Source: Lasiodiplodia sp. COLG20 (taxonomy: Eukaryota > Ascomycota > Dothideomycetes > Botryosphaeriales > Botryosphaeriaceae). Taken from it: a stretch of DNA of 64,000 nucleotides. The stretch is taken from the NCBI GenBank assembly GCA_009801085.1, contig VNWV01000004.1, positions 2,852,001 to 2,916,000 on the forward strand, written 5' to 3'. The first letter of the stretch is position 1; the number at the start of each line of letters is the position of its first letter. The translations under genes were made by a program, and so were the position numbers. Positions 33,526-44,619 of this stretch are shown here, in pieces. The notes below the pieces were generated by a model that saw nothing but the letters and a program-made list of their open reading frames with translations, was not told the DNA's origin and did no database searches.

Positions 33526-35993
33526 TCAAACCGGAGCTTTGGAGGAGCTGCGCCGCTCCAACTTCTTCGGCTTCTTCTTCCCAGGCCTCGGCATGTTCCG
33601 AATAGCTTCTGAACACGGGGTTGAGGCCCCTGTCCTCGGCGACTGCACACCAGAGACAGGACTCTTCGCCCTATTCTCAAACGGATTCTTGACAATATTC
33701 CCGAATGGACTCTTGACCCTTTCCACAGGACTCTTCGCCCTATTTTCCACAGGACTCTTCGCCCTGTTCTCCACTGGAGTCTTCGCCCTGCTCTCAACTG
33801 GAGTCTTCGCCCTACTTTCCACAGGAGTCTTCGTCTTGTTCTCCACCGCAGCCTTCGCCGTATTCTCTGTTGGACTCTTCGCTCTATCCTCAGCCGGTGT
33901 CTTCTTCACCTTGGGCTGCGCACCCTCAGCAATGCCATGAGCGCTATCCCTCCTCTTGCCCTTAACATCAGGCGTCGGCGTAGTAGAAGCAGCGGCAGCG
34001 GGAGCGGCAGCAGGCTTCTTGATCTCCTTCTTCACCTGCGCCTTCTTCGCCTCCACCTTCTTCCCATTGATCTGCTCGCTCGTCGTCTGCACCTTCGCCT
34101 TCTCTTTCCCCTTCTCCTCTCCCTTCTCCCCTTCTTCCTTCTCCTCCTCACAAACCGGCTCCTCAACCACAAAATTCGCCGCCATGCACCTCCCCGCATT
34201 CGTCGGCCCCACATCCATCGGACACGCGCTCATGATAACCACGACATCCCTCTCCGCCCTAAACTTGACCCACCCGCCCTTCTCGCCGCCCTTCCCCCAC
34301 TTCCCGCCTTCGAACTTCCTCGGCTCCTCGACGACGACGTTCCCACTGCCGCTGCCCGAGTCCTGTCCTTGTTGTTGCTGCCGCACACTCGTATTCATAA
34401 ACAAGCTCAACGGCACCGGCGCGCTATTGAGCGTGACGTCCGCGCCGACGGTCCGCGGTCCCTTCAGCCCCGTCGACTTGTTGAACTCCTGCAGCGCGAG
34501 CACCAGGTTCTCGGCGCACGAGCCGTGCTCCTCGCCGTTCGCGTCGGGCCCGGCGAGGTTCTTGTACGTCGTCGGGTCGCACGCCGGGAGGATGGTGCCG
34601 TGGCGGAGGGGGATGGACGCGGCGGACGAGGGGGAGGAGGAGTCGGCAGCGGCGGTGGTGGTGGTCGGGGGAGATGTGTCTTCGAGGAGTGTGAGGAGCG
34701 GCTCGTGCAGGTTCGAGACCAGCGTGTCGCCGGGTTCGGGGGACAGCTTTTGCAGCGTGTCGATGGTGTGCGGGAGGGAGAGGTACTCCATCGGCTCCGT
34801 GCGACTGCGTGCGGCTTGCAGCTTGGTGTAGGCTGAGTAGGCGGCGTAGAGAGAGCCGGCGGTGCCGGAGCCGGTGGCGGCTAGAAGCGTAGTGTGTGAG
34901 CGGGTGGGTTTGAAAGGGGAGGAGAGGGAGGGTATGGCTTACCTGAGAGACTGGCAGCTCCGACAGGAGTCTTTGAAAATTCGTAAAGCTGCTCAGCATA
35001 GGATTTGGTGGGGTCGCGGTGGTGGGAGGAGGCGAATGCGGAGAGAGCATCTTTGCTGTTGCTGGGAAGGTAGGAAGTAAAGGAAGCGCCGGATGGCAGG
35101 TATGAAAGCCAAGTCCTCTGGCTCCCTTTCTCCTGCTTGTCACCAGTACCAGCTTTCGGGTCCATTCCATAGGCAGCCTTTGCCCGAGCGCGGATTGAGG
35201 GGAGGTAGGATCCCCAGCTCCTTGAAGATTGGACTGACTTTGCATCCGTATAGTCATCCTCCGATTTGTCCGATGGAGTCGTTGTTCCTGCAACCTTGAC
35301 CCCCTCATCATCCGCTTGGGCGGCATGATCCGAGACTTCAGACTCTACAGCTTCGACCTTATCCGTCTCTTTGCTTTCAGTGCCGTCCTTTTTCACTTCT
35401 TCCGATTTGACCTCAGCATTGTCCTTTGAGCTCCCTTCTCCTTTCTCCTCACTGATTTTGGGAGCGTCCTTGCTCGCCTGTGCAGCAGAGGCTTTGCTTC
35501 GGTATCGCAGCGCAGACACAGACGGAACGGAAGGAACATAGGATGACCAAGAGCGCACTTTCTTGCCGTCTACTGTCTGGATTGTAGGCTTGGTTGTGGG
35601 AATAGCCGGGGCTTCAGTGTCAGTTGTCGTTTGGGCCTCATCCTGGGAGGGCATCTTCTGATCTCCGACAGGTTCTTCGTGCTTGTCAACAACAACAACA
35701 TCAGATGTGTTTTCGCCGGGTTGTGTATCGACTGCCGCCGGCTGCTGCAGTTGGGCGTTGACTTCCCTCTCGGCTTCTTGCTGAACTTGGTTGAAGGCTT
35801 CCTCGGCAGCTCTCTCCTCAGCTTCGGATTCTTCAGTTAGAGGTTTGTGAAGGGCGAAGACCCAAGTACTGATGACCTGGCTGCCGTAAGTATTGATGAC
35901 TTTGATGGAGTGGCCTTTGGGTACGAAGGTCGCGATGCCGTGACGCGCAGGCACGCTCTGCCTCTGGCCGGTCATTTGGGCGTGTGCAAGCAT
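33526..35993 (-). CDS. DUF1989 (urea carboxylase-associated type) protein with long disordered inserts
   Basis: Predicted exons are 35993-34943 and 34880-33526, giving 801 residues, with a 62-base intron. The start is the first ATG; the frame extends upstream only from a TTG codon. The DUF1989 fold is split. Its N-terminal strand block is at residues ~7-46 (VPARHGIATFVPKGHSIKVINTYGSQ). Its C-terminal block lies in the second exon (GDTLVSNLHEPLLTLLEDTS, HGSCAENLVLAL, VPLSLFMN, then ERDVVVIMSACPMDVGPTNAGRC). Between them are ~300 residues rich in Glu, Lys and Ser with recurring SYLPS/SYVPS motifs. A Lys/Pro tail of 8-residue repeats (RAKTPVES, RAKSPVEN) ends the protein. Members of the family accompany urea-amide catabolism in bacteria. 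The catalytic role in fungi is not established. Confidence 0.85.
33655..33899. repeat. 24-base coding minisatellite in the DUF1989 tail
   Basis: About ten degenerate copies of a 24-base unit encode the octapeptide pattern xRAK-T/S-PVE. Units near 33720-33840 are nearly identical, those at both ends more diverged. Frame is kept in all copies. Confidence 0.75.
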
Positions 35994-36909
35994 GACTGCA
36001 GCACCGGGAAAAAGACTAAATAGAAAAGAAATGGACAAGAGCAATACAGCTCTATGCAGGTCGGAGAGTAAAAAGGAAAGGAATTCGCTCGCCAGAAGCT
36101 GGCTTGTCGAGCGAAGACAGCGACGTGCATGACGTCTGATGGCGCACGCTGGCGCGCTGGGCTGTCGAGTTGGATTGAAAGGGCGATGCGACAGCGTGCG
36201 TCATAGCGCTGAGCGACGAATGGCTGATGTAAAAGTTGGCCAGCGGCAAGGTTGGCGCTTGCTCTAGATGAAAAGCCACGCACGTGATCGGGCTAATCCT
36301 ACCCGGAGATGATCCAGATAACGGGCGCTAGCATCTTCCCCGCTTCATCTCCGCTTCCCACCCTTCACACTTTCTCACCCTCAGTCACATCTACGAATTT
36401 GCCAAAGTGGACGAGGGCCAAGTCGATGTTTTTGCCACTCAGTCCGAGACATCACCGCACATCTTCACCCACGTCGCGGTCCTGCTTTCCAGCCTGACCA
36501 GGCCACCCGGCGTCGTTCCAGGATCTAGGGCCTATTTAGCTTCGATGTTAGGCCGAGCGCACCGCTTTGACCTCCGCCTTCCTGAACGTCATCTCATACT
36601 GGTCTACGTTGGAACGATACATTGGCCGGCTTGCTTCTTTGCTGAGCTGTCTTGAGGACCGTCGCAGTACTCCGTCATGCGCAAGACGTGTTCCTGTCAC
36701 AATGGATCGATCGTCTACCAGCAAATCGGAGGAAACGCTTAATTGCGAGTGGTAAGTGTCTATCTAAATGCGCCTTAATCGTACAGTTGTAAGCACCCTG
36801 GTATCGTACATCATATTCTGCTCGTCTTTTCGTATCCTATCCTTGCGCCAATAAAACAGTCCAACCCCAGTCCCGTGGTATCTTGTTCGTGCCATATCCC
36901 ATAAAATCA
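35994..36909. other. Intergenic region, undecided short frame
   Basis: Contains the promoter of the DUF1989 gene. An 82-codon plus-strand frame at 36407-36655 reads smoothly at first (VDVFATQSETSPHIFTHVAV) but has no recognisable family and no partner exon that I can place. Confidence 0.4.
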
Positions 36910-37366
36910 TCACATCCTCGGCCTGTATTCGTCGGCGACATACTCCAACCGCCTCACCATTCCGTCCGTCTGATCTTGGAGGCCAGTCAAACTGCGCGGT
37001 GCTGCACCAGCCAACAGGCGTTCGGCCACGGTCGGCTGTTCTCGCACGAAGCGGTCCATCATTGGAGACGGGTCGTTGTCGAAGCTGGATGATGTTAGCG
37101 ATACGCGATCCCGACCCGTTGGACTGGAACACATACCCGAGAACAGAGGCACCGTGGGCATCGCATGGATTGCACCCGGCCCCAGTCTGAGCTCGGTACT
37201 CGGGAAGGCTAGCGAACCTGCAACTGCTGCAGGCCGGCGCGCCGCACTCGATGCATGCGGGGTACAACTCGAGGAGCATGGGTCCGAAAAGGCACTTGCA
37301 GCAGTAGTAGGCGTTTTCCATAGGACAGGTGTTGATGGCCGGACCGGCATTCTGAAGAGAAGACAT
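36910..37366 (-). CDS. Small Cys-rich, probably zinc-binding protein (paralogue 2)
   Basis: Predicted exons are 37366-37137 and 37084-36910, with a 52-base intron (GTATGT donor, GCTAAC branch, CAG acceptor), giving 134 residues. The Cys block YYCCKCLFGPM...CIECGAPACSSC matches that of the gene at 30041, residue for residue in spacing. The intron is required: without it the conserved-looking C-terminus (FDNDPSPMMDRFVREQPTVAERLL) is out of frame. A TATATA-like stretch at 37471-37477 lies 105 bases before the ATG. The function is unknown. The pair brackets the glucuronidase and DUF1989 genes, in opposite orientation to each other. Confidence 0.72.
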
Positions 37367-38388
37367 GATGCAAGGTAGGTCTTTGGTGTTGAATTTGTGT
37401 GAAGGCCAAAAAGATGATTGAGCTGGTGGTGAATTTGGACAGGAGGCATGGTGAAGAGCGTCAAAAGAAGATATATACTTACTACGTCCTCGCAAGTGCG
37501 CTCAGGAGATGAGGGTGAAACGCCTTGAATCTCTGCCTAATTGCTCCTTTGCCTTGATGCTCAGTCGCGCAATGTGGGTTTAGAGCCCGGTGCGCGGAAA
37601 GAAACCATCGTGGCCTGCGGGATCGCATCCTGACCGTCTGGGCATTTGCGCTGCTAGGGAGATCAGTGACACCTTGGTGCTCAACTGCGCAGGCAGACGG
37701 CGGTGAGTGGTGGATTTTTACCTTTCGGATGACGGTGGTTTCAACTCACGAACACCTAGTTACTCTCCCACCCTAAAACTCAGATGCGCGGGAGCTAGAT
37801 GTGGCGCAGCTGTGGGTTTTCGGTGCGCGACACGGTGCAAAACGCAGCTGCGCGTGACGTGCGCGCGGATCTGGCCCATCTCAAGGCCAAGGCAGATCTA
37901 GAAACCCACAGATCCCAGGCCACCAGGCTGACCACCCGACCGACAAAACCTCCGGCCTGGGGCACCCTGTCGTCATCATCTCGTATAACTCCGGACGTGC
38001 TCTCGCTGCCTGCTTCGAGGCCAGCTGAGCAAGCGGGTGTGGCGTCATGATTCGTCCGCCGGTGATCAAATGCGGGTTACGCTGCAGCCTTCTCTGCGGC
38101 CTCCGTGTCAAAGCCTCGCCTCCCCCTAAGCCTTCGCTCCGCCACACGACACCTTGAGGCTCTCCAATGGCGCAGCACACGTCTGGCTCGCCGGCCAGGC
38201 TGGTAGGGGAAAACGCTATCCCCCCTTCCAACTACCCAATGCCGCTACTTAACCTGCGCCTCGCTCGCGATCTCCGGATCACTCCTGCCCTCCAACAGGC
38301 TCCAGCCTCGTTAGGACGACGATAGTCGCCACGGACCACGCGTTTCTTCATCCTTTTCATACGTCTGCCCAGCGCAATCGTCGGTTGC
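37367..38388. other. Intergenic region between Cys-rich paralogue 2 and finger paralogue E
   Basis: Divergent promoter space of about 1 kb. No gene is supported. Confidence 0.5.
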
Positions 38389-41300
38389 ATGCCGCACGCC
38401 TTGTCCGACATGTCGTCATCCCCGGCCCAGAAGCCGGGCAGCCCGGTCGGCAAGGAGCTGCTGGACAAGAAAATGAGGAAGTTCAAGATCGTCAATCGTT
38501 TCGTCCAGTTCGAGGACGCTCTTATCAAACCTGGCGAGGACGCTCTGGACCTCCACGATCGCACCCAGTATCGCCGCAACACCCCACAGAATACCACCGC
38601 TGCTACCCGCTTTCCAAAACGTCAATGTCCTCGGAGAGCAGGGACTTCGATCTCGTCTGAGCACTCTGCCACCAGCTACGCAAGCAGTGGGAGCAATTCC
38701 ACGGCCTCAGGCAGCAGCAACAGCAGCGGCTCTTCCTTGGCCTCTCTTATTCGGCACACAAACGCCTTGCGCATCCCGTACTCTCGTCCCGATTACTCGA
38801 CTCGTCAGCAGCCCCAGTGCCGCTCTGATGCGAATGCCGGCTATATACCTCACGCCTCGGAGGAAAATGTCTCCGAAATGGCCTCCATTCCGGTAGCTTC
38901 CGCCACAGCCTCAACAGCCATTACGACGCCGCATCCAGGAATAGATCATGCGGCGTCAGGCATGCAGCCACTGTAAGTCATTACCTTCTTTTTGTCATCG
39001 AGCTGAATCGTGCGGCTAACGCGTATGCTCGAGGCACAGTCATTGCTCTTTACCTGAATCCGGCCATACCGACACTATTACTTCAAGTGGTGTTGTTACG
39101 GCCTCCTCTCTGGAAAGCCCTCATGACCCGTTCACTCCAATGCTTCCTCCTTCATTCAATCGTTCTGATACGGCCTCCTTTTCCACCCATCAATCGTTCA
39201 ATCCAAACATACCCTACTATATCTCTCATTCAGCCCCTAGTTCTATCTTTGCAATGTCTCGTGAGAGCTCTTCTCAAGGGGTTGCTGGGGGGAAGAATGA
39301 CACTCGTTCGTCTTTGCACGAAAACAACAATGAGGATCCCGACAACGACACCATTGAGGAGCGGTCTGAGCCCAACTCTCCTGCGCGTTCCAATGAGCAC
39401 CAGCCAACGCCGCCCAGTGACGATGAAGACAATGACGACTACCCCTCCTCAGAGCATGACGACAGTGATGGCCTCTCAGATGACTCTCACGACTCTCAGG
39501 AGCCCTTACAGAGGGACTTCCTTGAGAGAATTCTACGTCCAGTCAAGCAATACTTCTTCCAAAGGCTCATTGTTTACATTGCAAATGACCGGAGCCTCGG
39601 GGTTCCCCTATCAACAACGTCACTGTTCGGGTGCACTAGTGCTGTGAAGTCAGAGCTGCCTGAACCGCTTACTTCCATACCCTTGATCCCCAAACGATCC
39701 GTTTCGCAAGACTGTGAAGATTACAAAACCTTGGCAACAGCACCCAAAGAGACCCCTGCCTCTGCCGACCCGGGTAGATCCTCCTGCCGAGCGAGCGGAA
39801 AGAGACCCTACGCACCCACCAATGGTGGTCAATGCCATGCCTCTGGGACTTCCAGTCTGAAGCGGAAGATCGGTGGCGCCAGTTCATCCGATGGTAGCAA
39901 GGACGGGAATGAGAGTGATGACGAAGGTGAACAAAGGGGAGGTCCTAAGCAACGAAGGTCTCCCAGTCCACATCGCAGCCCCAAAGGGCGCAGGATCGCT
40001 TGTCCCTACTTCAAACGAAATCCGCGAAGCCCGCCGAAAGCCCATGCGTGTTTCCAAAATGGATTTAAGGATATTACAAAGATGAAGTAAGGCTTCTTAC
40101 CGCAAAGTCCGCGTTCAAATGCTAACAGATGCGTCTTCAGGGAGCATTTGGAACGGGTCCATGACTGTTCCATACGATGCCCTCGTTGCTTCCATGTTTT
40201 CAAGAAGACAGAGGAAGTAAATGCCCACCTCCGCGCCGACGAAATGTGTGTGCAGGTCCAGGAGAAACCTATCAAGAACGGTTATACTGCTGCACAGGCC
40301 GATTCGCTTAAGGGGCGCATGCGGAATGTACCTACCGAGGAGAAGTGGAAGATCATTTGGCAGGTTCTGTTCCCCACAGACCCTGACCATGCAATTCCAC
40401 CGCCCTGTAAGTTTTCTCCCTTTAGTACTTGGGTGGTAGAAGCTATCGTCCGGACGTGTTTGTAAAATTTTTAATTCGACATATCCGTTCGGACGATGGC
40501 GTCAACTACCCATGATTCATTCACGTGCTCCCTCTTCGATTACGTCTCGCTCGTTTCAATTCGTCCTCCTCTTTTCGATTCATCCCCCCGTCTTCGATTC
40601 ATCCTCCATCTCTCGATTACGTCCCCTTCTCCTCTACACTTACTGACATAGCATTGCAGGGTGGGTAGACCGTGACAAGCTACAAGGTCTGGACTTCTTC
40701 GGACGCTACGAAAGCTTCATGCGTGATGATCTGCCCAGCCGCATCAGGCAGGGCCTTATGAACTTCGTCGAACAGGTGTTCCACACGGACATCTTGGGCG
40801 GACAGGTTGAGGCCGTCATTCAAGACTGCTTAGAGCAGTCGTACTCGCATTTCCGTGCGCTCGAGGCTGACGGCCAAGAGACGGTGCCGCGTCAGCACGA
40901 GGCTGATCCACCGGCAGCAAGGGTGTCGGCAACAGCTACACCAGTCTTCGCTGGGCCCAGCACAGCCACACAGAATCTTGCTGTGCCCCATATGGCAGGA
41001 CCTGCCTCTATCAATCCGTCGCTCACCCTGTTCGACACTGCTACAAACACCATCCAGCCTGGCTCATGGCAGTCACCCCAACCTGGCTCGACGCAGGCCT
41101 TTATGGCACAAGGCCTCCCTCAAGGACAGCCATTGCCGCAATTGGGACATCCCGCATCACTCGTGCCGGCCACCTACGGCCCCACACAGCCTGAGCTGGC
41201 TGGCAGCGGGCATGACTTGGCTACCAGCTACTTGAACGTGGAGCATGATGTTTCTGCCGCGCATAGTCCCGTAGGCCGGTCGCCGGACAGTGGGCACTGG

Positions 41301-41405
41301 ACCAACATTGATTTCAGCGCTGATTTTGATGATCTCAGTTCTATTTACCACACGTCCTTCAATGGAGGGAGCAATGGGCAAGGCGGATTCCCAGGGAGAG
41401 GCTGA
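38389..41405 (+). CDS. Cys/His double-finger family protein, long paralogue E
   Basis: Predicted exons are 38389-38972, 39040-40086, 40141-40406 and 40660-41405, giving 880 residues, more than twice the length of copies B, C and F. The first ~500 residues are Ser/Thr/Asp-rich and mostly disordered. The first finger (IACPYFKRNP to EHLERVH) spans ~residues 525-555. The second (RCPRCFHVF to EMCVQ) follows at once, and then EEKWKIIWQVLFP. The C-terminal quarter is Pro/Gln-rich and ends in an acidic/aromatic motif (NIDFSADFDDLS). Introns at MK (phase 2) and PPP (phase 1) match the other copies. The last intron is 253 bases, about five times the usual size, and contains repeats. A regulator of transcription is a fair guess from the fingers plus acidic tail, without proof. 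Confidence 0.8.
40531..40631. repeat. TCGATT-based degenerate repeats inside intron 3 of paralogue E
   Basis: Four spaced TCGATT boxes alternate as TCGATTACGTC and TCGATTCATCC in pyrimidine-rich DNA. They fill most of the unusually long intron and look like a small minisatellite expansion. Confidence 0.65.
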
Positions 41406-42098
41406 AAGATTGCGGGCGTGATATTGGTGTATTTTCTATATATAACTTTTATGTAAACATTGGGCTAACACTGCAGAAAGCTTTGTAGTTATGTACATAC
41501 ATATACGTAAAGCCAGGGGCGAGTTTTTTCTTACTACAGTGCAAATCTACATCGTATTTGTTGCTGATCCCCTTACATGAAATCCATTGTGAGTAACGCC
41601 TTGGTGGATTAAAGGTCAAAACTGCACTTATAAGATCCTGAAGAGTTGCGCTTGCTCAGAATGACGCGGCCTTGACCATGGAGAGGTTTCACGTCCGACC
41701 GATGGGAAGTCCCCCCCCCTTCTCTTTTTTTTTTTTTTTTGGTATTCAAAGTATATTATAGGCTTTTCGATTTCAAGCAGATATCGGTAGGCTCGACCTA
41801 TAGTGTGATCTAAGTGCTGTCATCCTGTAGTTGGATATTCTCTCGTTTTTTATCCGACGGAGTTACCCTCAAGTTTAATGAGAAAAGTACATGCATTTTG
41901 CGGATCTTTGTCAGACGCACCCACGCACACACCAGCAGCGCTGTGAGACTGTCGCGCATCTACGCTTGTAGTCAGATCGCAGGGTGCGCCAGTGCGCCAT
42001 CCTCTTGATTCCCATTAGAAGAGCTCTCCCGGCAATCTCGGTGATTCTTGAACGTTGAAAACAGCCCCAGCCTTGAGTTCGCTACCGCTCACCTTCCT

Positions 42099-42145
42099 CA
42101 GATGACCTGCAGCCTCGCCGATCATACCGCGCTGCAGGTCATCTG
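42099..42145. repeat. Perfect 15-bp inverted repeat, 17-base spacer
   Basis: CAGATGACCTGCAGC at 42099-42113 and its exact reverse complement at 42131-42145. It is the longest perfect palindrome arm pair I noticed in the window. It does not sit at a gene end. Confidence 0.8.
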
Positions 42146-42309
42146 GCGTCGCGGTCTTGGCGAATCATGCGGCTTGATTGGTGCATTCCCCGGGCAGCTG
42201 AGGGCGCGAATTCCACTTAAGTTACTTGCACACCCGCCTGCTGCCCGCATCGGCTCGACATACCCTCGCGCCGACGCAACTGGGCTCCCAGTTCTACGCT
42301 ACGCTTGGT

Positions 42310-42411
42310 ATTACTGGCCTCGCTTGCTTCCGCTGCAACGCTTGGCCTCTGATCACGGACACTATTACTGGCTCGCTTGCTTCTGCTGCTTGGCCTCAGA
42401 TCCCGGACACT
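42310..42411. repeat. Direct tandem duplication of about 50 bases
   Basis: Copy 1 (42310-42363) and copy 2 (42364-42411) share ATTACTGG, CGCTTGCTTCYGCTGC, TTGGCCTC and CGGACACT in order. Copy 2 lacks six bases and has a few substitutions. An eight-base start of a third copy follows. Confidence 0.75.
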
Positions 42412-42963
42412 ATTATGGGAACGACAACGCAACCGTGCGCCGAAGACCCAGCCGCCTGCGCTCCGGGAGAGCACAGACCTCGCTACTGCCTCACAATTTA
42501 AGTGATCTGACTCCCTTTCTAACAATCGTCCAACGGCAGCTTTCCCAACTATTCGGGCCACTGAAGCTACCTAAATTCGTGGACTTTATCGCACCTTTGC
42601 CAAACAGACTCCGATCTCTATTACTAGCCCTATCTTATATTATAATCTGGCCCGAATCAACCCGATCTTCTGGCGCAGCAGCATCTCGACGCGACATCAA
42701 TATCACGATTGTAAACGTACCACAGCACAGTTGAAGGGACATTGTACGTGCTTTCATTGCGCTTGCTAATTCAGTGCTGACCGGATCGGGCGAAATTGTC
42801 TCGAATCTTTTAGTGTACCCGATTGTTCGTTTCAAGCCTTGACATACCACCTCAGTCGATAAACCAATCTGCCGGGTATACGAAACGCAAAGAGTTACCG
42901 TACATCAAGAGCAGAGGTGATCAGGGACACGGCTGTGAACGCATTATCACAACTTCTAACGCC

Positions 42964-44120
42964 ATGGCCACCAAGAAGAGGAAAATAACCGAAACACTCT
43001 TTTCGGAGGGCAATGAGAATGATGATGGCGCGCCCCCTGCAGGGACATCGACTCGACCACAGGGTCTTGCATGCGTATTTTCCAAGCGATACCCATCCGA
43101 GATGCCATCACATCTCGCATGCTTGAGTCCTTTCACCAACATTGCCAGGCTGAAGTACTCTCCCTCGGTTGTCATACCGTATTTTGAAGTCTGTTCTGAT
43201 GCAAGCTTTAGGGAACACCTTTACCGCTGCCATCGCAGGCCACTTCATTGCCTCAGATGCAAGACAGTCTTTCAAGCTGAACATGAGTATCAGCAGCACC
43301 TCAATGCTCCTGACAGATGTGCGCAAGCTCCAAGTTCACGCAAAGTAGAAGGTCTGACAAATGATCAAATCACCGAGCTGAAAAGCAGAAGGCGCAAAGA
43401 ATGCGAATCGACAGATCAGAAGTGGAAGAAAATCTATGGGATCGTTTTTCCCGAAGTAAATCTAACTCAGATTCCGAGTCCCTGTAAGCAACTTCTGCTG
43501 CACTCTGACCTCCTATATCACTATTCCATGTCTAACATCACCGAAATGGAGACTGCGATATCGGGGCACGTTTCCGAGATCTAGAGCAGCTGGAAGCTTA
43601 CTTTCGCGAACGCGTCAAACCAATGACAGAACAGATAATGCCAGCGGAATTCGGGCAAAACATCATGCCGGAGATGATGAACCAGCTTCCGCAGTTAGTC
43701 CTTTCGGTAGTCAACAATATCTGTGCCGAGTTTCGCCTTCACGAAGGGTTAGGATCATCCGTCGAACGCGCCACAGAGGTTCCGCAGGCGTTCAGTACCC
43801 AAGGCGATGCAGAGCAAGACACCGCCGGGGAGCCCAGTTCCACTCTTCCTACCTCAATCATCATGAACCCTCATGACATCGAAGCTCAAGTCCAAAGGCG
43901 CGTAGCGGTGTCCCTGCCATTGGATGTCGCTGATTGGGGATCGAACAACGATTTCTCATTATCCCAGCCACCAGAGGAAATCGGGACCATGTTATCAACG
44001 CTGCAGCCGGGCGAGACCACTGCTGCCGAGCCTAGCTTGATCAACTTTACGGATGACCCAGGGTGGGACTTTTCATTCGACGCGGGTTCCTTTCTGCATC
44101 ATCATGACTTTCAACAGTAG
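42964..44120 (+). CDS. Cys/His double-finger family protein, paralogue F
   Basis: Predicted exons are 42964-43154, 43212-43483 and 43552-44120, giving 343 residues. The N-terminus begins MATKKRK, a likely nuclear signal. The first finger is GLACVFSKRYP to EHLYRCH and the second HCLRCKTVF to DRCAQ. The basic LKSRRRK stretch and DQKWKKIYGIVFP follow. The tail ends in DDPGWDFSFD. The introns again follow RLK (phase 2) and SP (phase 1). The first intron is 57 bases without stops, so retention would add 19 residues in frame, and its donor (GTACTC) is weak; both splice forms are possible. This copy is the best preserved of the shorter ones. Confidence 0.82.
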
Positions 44121-44619
44121 TGGGAATAAGGCGCAGAATTTTGCGGCTTGGGCTCACTTATCGAGAAAAGGATTGATGTAACGTAGCAATGCATTGCCTT
44201 TTTGCTGTGCAGTTTGTTTCTCTTTTATTCCATACACGATACAAGAAAGTGTGCGTCTTTGTTTTGAATAGCGGGGTCGCCAGGCTGCAGCTTTCGGATT
44301 GATTTGTAATGCAGATCGTTTTAAGCTCGCCCCAATGCTCACACGCATCATCTACATCGCTTAAATTTCCCTCTTCATTGGAAGTCTCGCAGAGCCTTGC
44401 CGGCCCCATTCCCGGTGGTGTGCAGCCTTGACGTCAAATCAGTTAAATAAGGGCACAGCTCCGGACCACTGAATAAACTGTAGCTGAACACGAACAGGTA
44501 GGATAATACATTAACCCTAGCACGCTCAAGCAGATACCTCAAAAGACAGCCACTAGCTGCTGCAATGGTGTTCTGCCCAAAATCTTCATGTGTCCGGACG
44601 CCGAAGTATGACAAATAAA
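44121..44619. other. Intergenic region between paralogue F and the HET gene
   Basis: Convergent 3' ends. No gene is seen. Confidence 0.5.

Larger units (their letters stand above)
41406..42963. other. Intergenic region with duplications, between paralogues E and F
   Basis: After the 3' end of paralogue E come a C run and a T run near 41710-41740. A 15-bp inverted repeat and a tandem duplication, listed separately, lie further on. A 228-codon open frame at 42048-42734 has no ATG start and contains the duplication; I do not accept it as a gene. Confidence 0.5.

Noticed and set aside
36407..36655. Plus-strand frame of 82 codons, partly protein-like
   Set aside because: Too short, with no partner exon and no recognisable family. 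Left as undecided intergenic DNA.
42048..42734. Plus-strand open frame of 228 codons
   Set aside because: No ATG at its start, an internal tandem duplication and no family-like sequence.
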